A stretch of DNA of 8,410 nucleotides from Pelomonas sp041914785 (lineage in GTDB: Bacteria; Pseudomonadota; Gammaproteobacteria; Burkholderiales; Burkholderiaceae_C), in the NCBI GenBank assembly GCA_041914785.1, contig JAYSCT010000167.1:1-8410 (forward strand), given 5' to 3'. This document shows, piece after piece, positions 6,301-8,410 of this stretch (the stretch's first letter is position 1; the number at the start of each line of letters is the position of its first letter). A program made the translations under genes and the position numbers. The notes beneath the pieces were generated by a model. That model worked only from the letters and a program-made list of their open reading frames with translations. It was not told where the DNA came from and made no database searches.

Positions 6301-7997
6301 AGCGTCACCCCACGGTCGTCGGCCAACTGCTGCACCGCCGCGACGAAGACCTCGGCGCGGTGGGCGTAGTTCCTGAACATGTCCAGGCTGGCGCACGCGG
6401 GCGACAGCAGCACGCTGTCGCCGGGCTGGGCCTGTGCCAGGCACCACGCGGTGGCGGCTTCGAGCGTGTCATGGCGCTGCAGGGGCACACCGGTGTGGGC
6501 CAGCGCGGCCTCGATCTGCGGCGCGTCGCGGCCGATCAGCGCGACGGCGCGCGCGTGGCGCTGCACGCCATCGGCCAGCGGCGAGAAGTCCTGGCCCTTG
6601 CCGTCGCCGCCGAGGATGAGCACCAGCCGGGCCGGCGCGCGGTCCGCGCCCAGGCCGGAGATGGCGGCGACCGTGGCGCCGACGTTGGTGCCCTTGCTGT
6701 CATCAAAGAACTCGACGCCCTCGATGCTGCCCACCGGCTCCACGCGATGCGGCTCGCCGCGGTACTCGCGCAGGCCGTGCAGCATGGGTGCCAGCTCGCA
6801 GCCGGCGGCCGTCGCCAGCGCCAGCGCCGCCAACGCATTCGCGGCGTTGTGCCGGCCGCGCACGCGCAGCGCATCGGCGGGCATCAGGCGCTGGATCGAC
6901 AGCGGCTCGTCGTCGTCGCCCTTCCTGCGCTTGATCGTCGGGTCCAGCTCGCGGGCGCGCACCAGCCAGGCCAGGCCGCCCTCTTCCGTCAGGCCGAAGT
7001 CGCCCGGCGCGGTGGGTGGGTTCAGGCCGAAGCGCACGACGCGGCGCGACACCGTGCGGCCGGGCTTGCCGCGCGTGCCCTTGACGAACACGGGCTGCGG
7101 CACCAGGCCTTCGACCTCGGCGTCGTCGCGGTTGGACACGATGACCGTCGGGCTGTCCATGCCGCGGCCGAAGATGCGCGCCTTGGCGCGGCCGTACGAC
7201 GCCATGTCGCCATGCCAGTCCAGGTGGTCCTGCGTCAGGTTCAAGATGGCGCCCGCGGTGGGCTCGAAGCCCGTCACGCCATCGAGCTGGAAGCTGGACA
7301 GCTCCAGCACCCAGACCTCGGGCAGCGTCTCGAACACGGGGCCGCGCGGCGGTGGTGGGTCGATGGGCAGCGGCGCGTCCTCGTCGGGCAGCACGGCGGC
7401 GGCTTCCTCAGCGGCAGCCTCGTCCTCGACGGGCGCGTCCTCGGTCTCCGCGGCCACGGCCGCTTCCGGCACCGGCGCCGGCGCGGGGTCGGGCTCCTTC
7501 GCCAGCGCGTCGGTCAGCGTGTCCATCAGCGTCGGGCCGATGTTGCCGGCGATGGCCACGCGCCGGCCGGCGCACTCGACGAGCAGGCCGGTCATGCAGG
7601 TGGTGGTCGTCTTGCCGTTGGTGCCGGTGATGGCCAGCACGGCCGGCGCGTAGCCGTGCTGCGCCTTCAAGGCCGCGAGCGCGTCGGCAAACAGGTCCAG
7701 CTCGCCGCGCACGGCCGGGCCGTGTTCGTAGACGGCCTTCAGCCGAACATCCAGCGGCGACAGGCCGGGGCTCTTCAGCACCGCGTTGAAGCCGGCGACG
7801 ATCTCGGCCGTCAGCTCACCGGTGATGAACTGCGCCGTGTCGCCCAGCGCTGCAAGCTGCGGCGGCTGCGCGCGCGAGTCCCACACGGTGACCTGTGCAC
7901 CGAATCGCGCGCACCAGCGGGCCATCGCGAGACCGGAGTCCCCGAGGCCCAGCACCAGCACGCGCTGATCCAGGAGTTGCGGCAGGTCCAGCTTCAT
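6297..7997 (-). CDS. murD: UDP-N-acetylmuramoyl-L-alanine--D-glutamate ligase, enlarged form
   Basis: MurD adds D-glutamate to UDP-MurNAc-L-Ala with ATP in the cytoplasm. Domain 1 opens VLVLGLGDSGLAMARW (13-28). The ATPase domain has the P-loop ITGTNGKTTTT (123-133), AGNIG (150-154), VLELSSFQLDG (230-240), LTQDHLDWHG (254-263) and GRAKARIF (269-276), whose Lys272 matches the carbamylated Lys of E. coli MurD. GRHNAANALAALALA (381-395) leads to the C-terminal domain with FFDDSKGTNVGA (430-441), LILGGDGKGQDF (460-471) and LLSPACASLDMF (530-541). At 566 residues it is about 130 longer than the E. coli enzyme. Most of the excess is an acidic Ala/Pro/Glu insert at about 166-222, with smaller expansions near 303-318 and 352-378. 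All catalytic motifs remain. It starts 6 bp after mraY with only a weak binding site, so coupling is likely. Its stop lies in ATGA. Confidence 0.96.
   Translation of the reverse strand: MKLDLPQLLDQRVLVLGLGDSGLAMARWCARFGAQVTVWDSRAQPPQLAALGDTAQFITGELTAEIVAGFNAVLKSPGLSPLDVRLKAVYEHGPAVRGELDLFADALAALKAQHGYAPAVLAITGTNGKTTTTCMTGLLVECAGRRVAIAGNIGPTLMDTLTDALAKEPDPAPAPVPEAAVAAETEDAPVEDEAAAEEAAAVLPDEDAPLPIDPPPPRGPVFETLPEVWVLELSSFQLDGVTGFEPTAGAILNLTQDHLDWHGDMASYGRAKARIFGRGMDSPTVIVSNRDDAEVEGLVPQPVFVKGTRGKPGRTVSRRVVRFGLNPPTAPGDFGLTEEGGLAWLVRARELDPTIKRRKGDDDEPLSIQRLMPADALRVRGRHNAANALAALALATAAGCELAPMLHGLREYRGEPHRVEPVGSIEGVEFFDDSKGTNVGATVAAISGLGADRAPARLVLILGGDGKGQDFSPLADGVQRHARAVALIGRDAPQIEAALAHTGVPLQRHDTLEAATAWCLAQAQPGDSVLLSPACASLDMFRNYAHRAEVFVAAVQQLADDRGVTL
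7332..7502 (-). other. Low-complexity acidic Ala/Pro/Glu insert within MurD
   Basis: Residues about 166-222 of MurD run from KEPDPAPAPVPEAA through EDEAAAEEAAA to DPPPPRGP. They are inserted between the GNIGPTLMDTL segment and LPEVWVLELSSFQ, where E. coli MurD has only about ten residues. The composition suggests a disordered surface loop. The frame is kept and flanking motifs are intact, so it is not a frameshift. I believe related Burkholderiales have comparable long MurD proteins, but cannot check here. Confidence 0.8.
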
Positions 7998-8003
7998 GTC
8001 GGC

Positions 8004-8410
8004 TTACCGCAGCTTCAGGCTGGACAGGCCGATGAGGCACAGCAGCATCGTGATGATCCAGAACCGGATGACGACCTGCGTCTCGTTCCAGCCGCTCTTC
8101 TCGAAGTGGTGGTGCAGCGGCGCCATCTTGAAGATGCGCCGACCTTCGCCGAAGCGCTTCTTCGTGAACTTGAACCAGCTGACCTGCAGCATCACGCTCA
8201 GCACTTCGGCCACGAAGATGCCGCCCATGATGCCCAGCACGATTTCCTGGCGCGTGATGACGGCGATGGTGCCCAGGCCGCCGCCCAGCGCCAGCGCGCC
8301 AACGTCGCCCATGAACACCTGCGCCGGGTGCGCGTTGAACCACAGGAAGGCCAGGCCCGCGCCGGCCATCGCGGCGCAGAAGATCAGCAGCTCGCCGGCG
8401 CCCGGGATGT
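8004..8410 (-). CDS. mraY: Phospho-N-acetylmuramoyl-pentapeptide transferase MraY, C-terminal part (cut by window edge)
   Basis: MraY is the polytopic inner-membrane enzyme that moves phospho-MurNAc-pentapeptide onto undecaprenyl phosphate to form lipid I. The last 134 residues are present, entering at IPGAGELLIFC. The conserved FLWFNAHPAQVFMGDVGALA (fragment residues 21-40) carries the catalytic-type Asp of MGDVG. After it come two membrane segments, the cytoplasmic loop FKFTKKRFGEGRRIF, the hallmark PLHHHFEKSGW (97-107) and the last helix RFWIITMLLCLIGLSSLKLR, matching the end of E. coli MraY closely. The stop is TAA, 6 bp before murD. Upstream neighbours expected in this cluster (murF, murE, ftsI) are outside the window. 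Confidence 0.97.
   Translation of the reverse strand, partial: IPGAGELLIFCAAMAGAGLAFLWFNAHPAQVFMGDVGALALGGGLGTIAVITRQEIVLGIMGGIFVAEVLSVMLQVSWFKFTKKRFGEGRRIFKMAPLHHHFEKSGWNETQVVIRFWIITMLLCLIGLSSLKLR

Noticed and set aside
4913..6376. A 487-codon plus-strand frame opposite ftsW
   Set aside because: Same cause: high G+C coding on the minus strand leaves few stops opposite. Its composition is rich in His, Gln, Arg and Asp and matches nothing.
7332..7502. Frameshift or fusion inside murD
   Set aside because: Both flanks stay in one frame with all motifs in order; the odd composition is an in-frame insert.
6379..7653. A 424-codon plus-strand frame opposite murD
   Set aside because: Low-complexity Ser/Ala/Arg translation mirroring the murD codons; no domain and no ribosome binding context.

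Overview
This window is a stretch of the dcw (division and cell wall) cluster, read entirely on the minus strand. In transcription order, from high to low coordinates, it holds mraY (3' part), murD, ftsW, murG, murC, ddlB, ftsQ and ftsA (5' part). This is the gene order known from E. coli and most proteobacteria. The very high G+C content, the Ala/Arg-rich proteins, the betaproteobacterial look of MraY, FtsW and MurG, and the enlarged MurD point to a Burkholderiales bacterium, perhaps near Rubrivivax, Roseateles or the Comamonadaceae. That placement is my inference from sequence style; no marker gene is present.

Layout: mraY stops 6 bp before murD. murG-murC and murC-ddlB overlap by 4 bp (GTGA and ATGA). 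ftsQ stops 8 bp before ftsA. Three junctions are not compact: murD-ftsW, ftsW-murG and ddlB-ftsQ. Each holds a hairpin-rich spacer of about 70-150 bp. I see no promoter or T-tailed terminator, so one long transcript is the simplest reading.

The genes form one pathway. MraY makes lipid I, MurG makes lipid II, and MurC, MurD and DdlB supply the peptide part of the precursor. FtsW polymerises lipid II at the septum. FtsQ and FtsA belong to the divisome, with FtsA tethering FtsZ.

The most unusual signal is in the three spacers. In each, the upstream gene ends in ATGA, a small stop-free reading frame begins at that ATG, and it ends in a second ATGA whose ATG is the start of the next gene. The small frames are 49, 26 and 51 codons. 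In the ftsW-murG spacer, the last ten residues of the small frame (NRQMMRGGRS) repeat the FtsW C-terminus (NRQLMRGGRA), and half of the codons that differ are synonymous. The ddlB-ftsQ and murD-ftsW spacers share a near-identical 19-20 nt motif. These look like repeat insertions or duplications at gene junctions that kept start-stop coupling. Whether the small peptides are made or matter is open.
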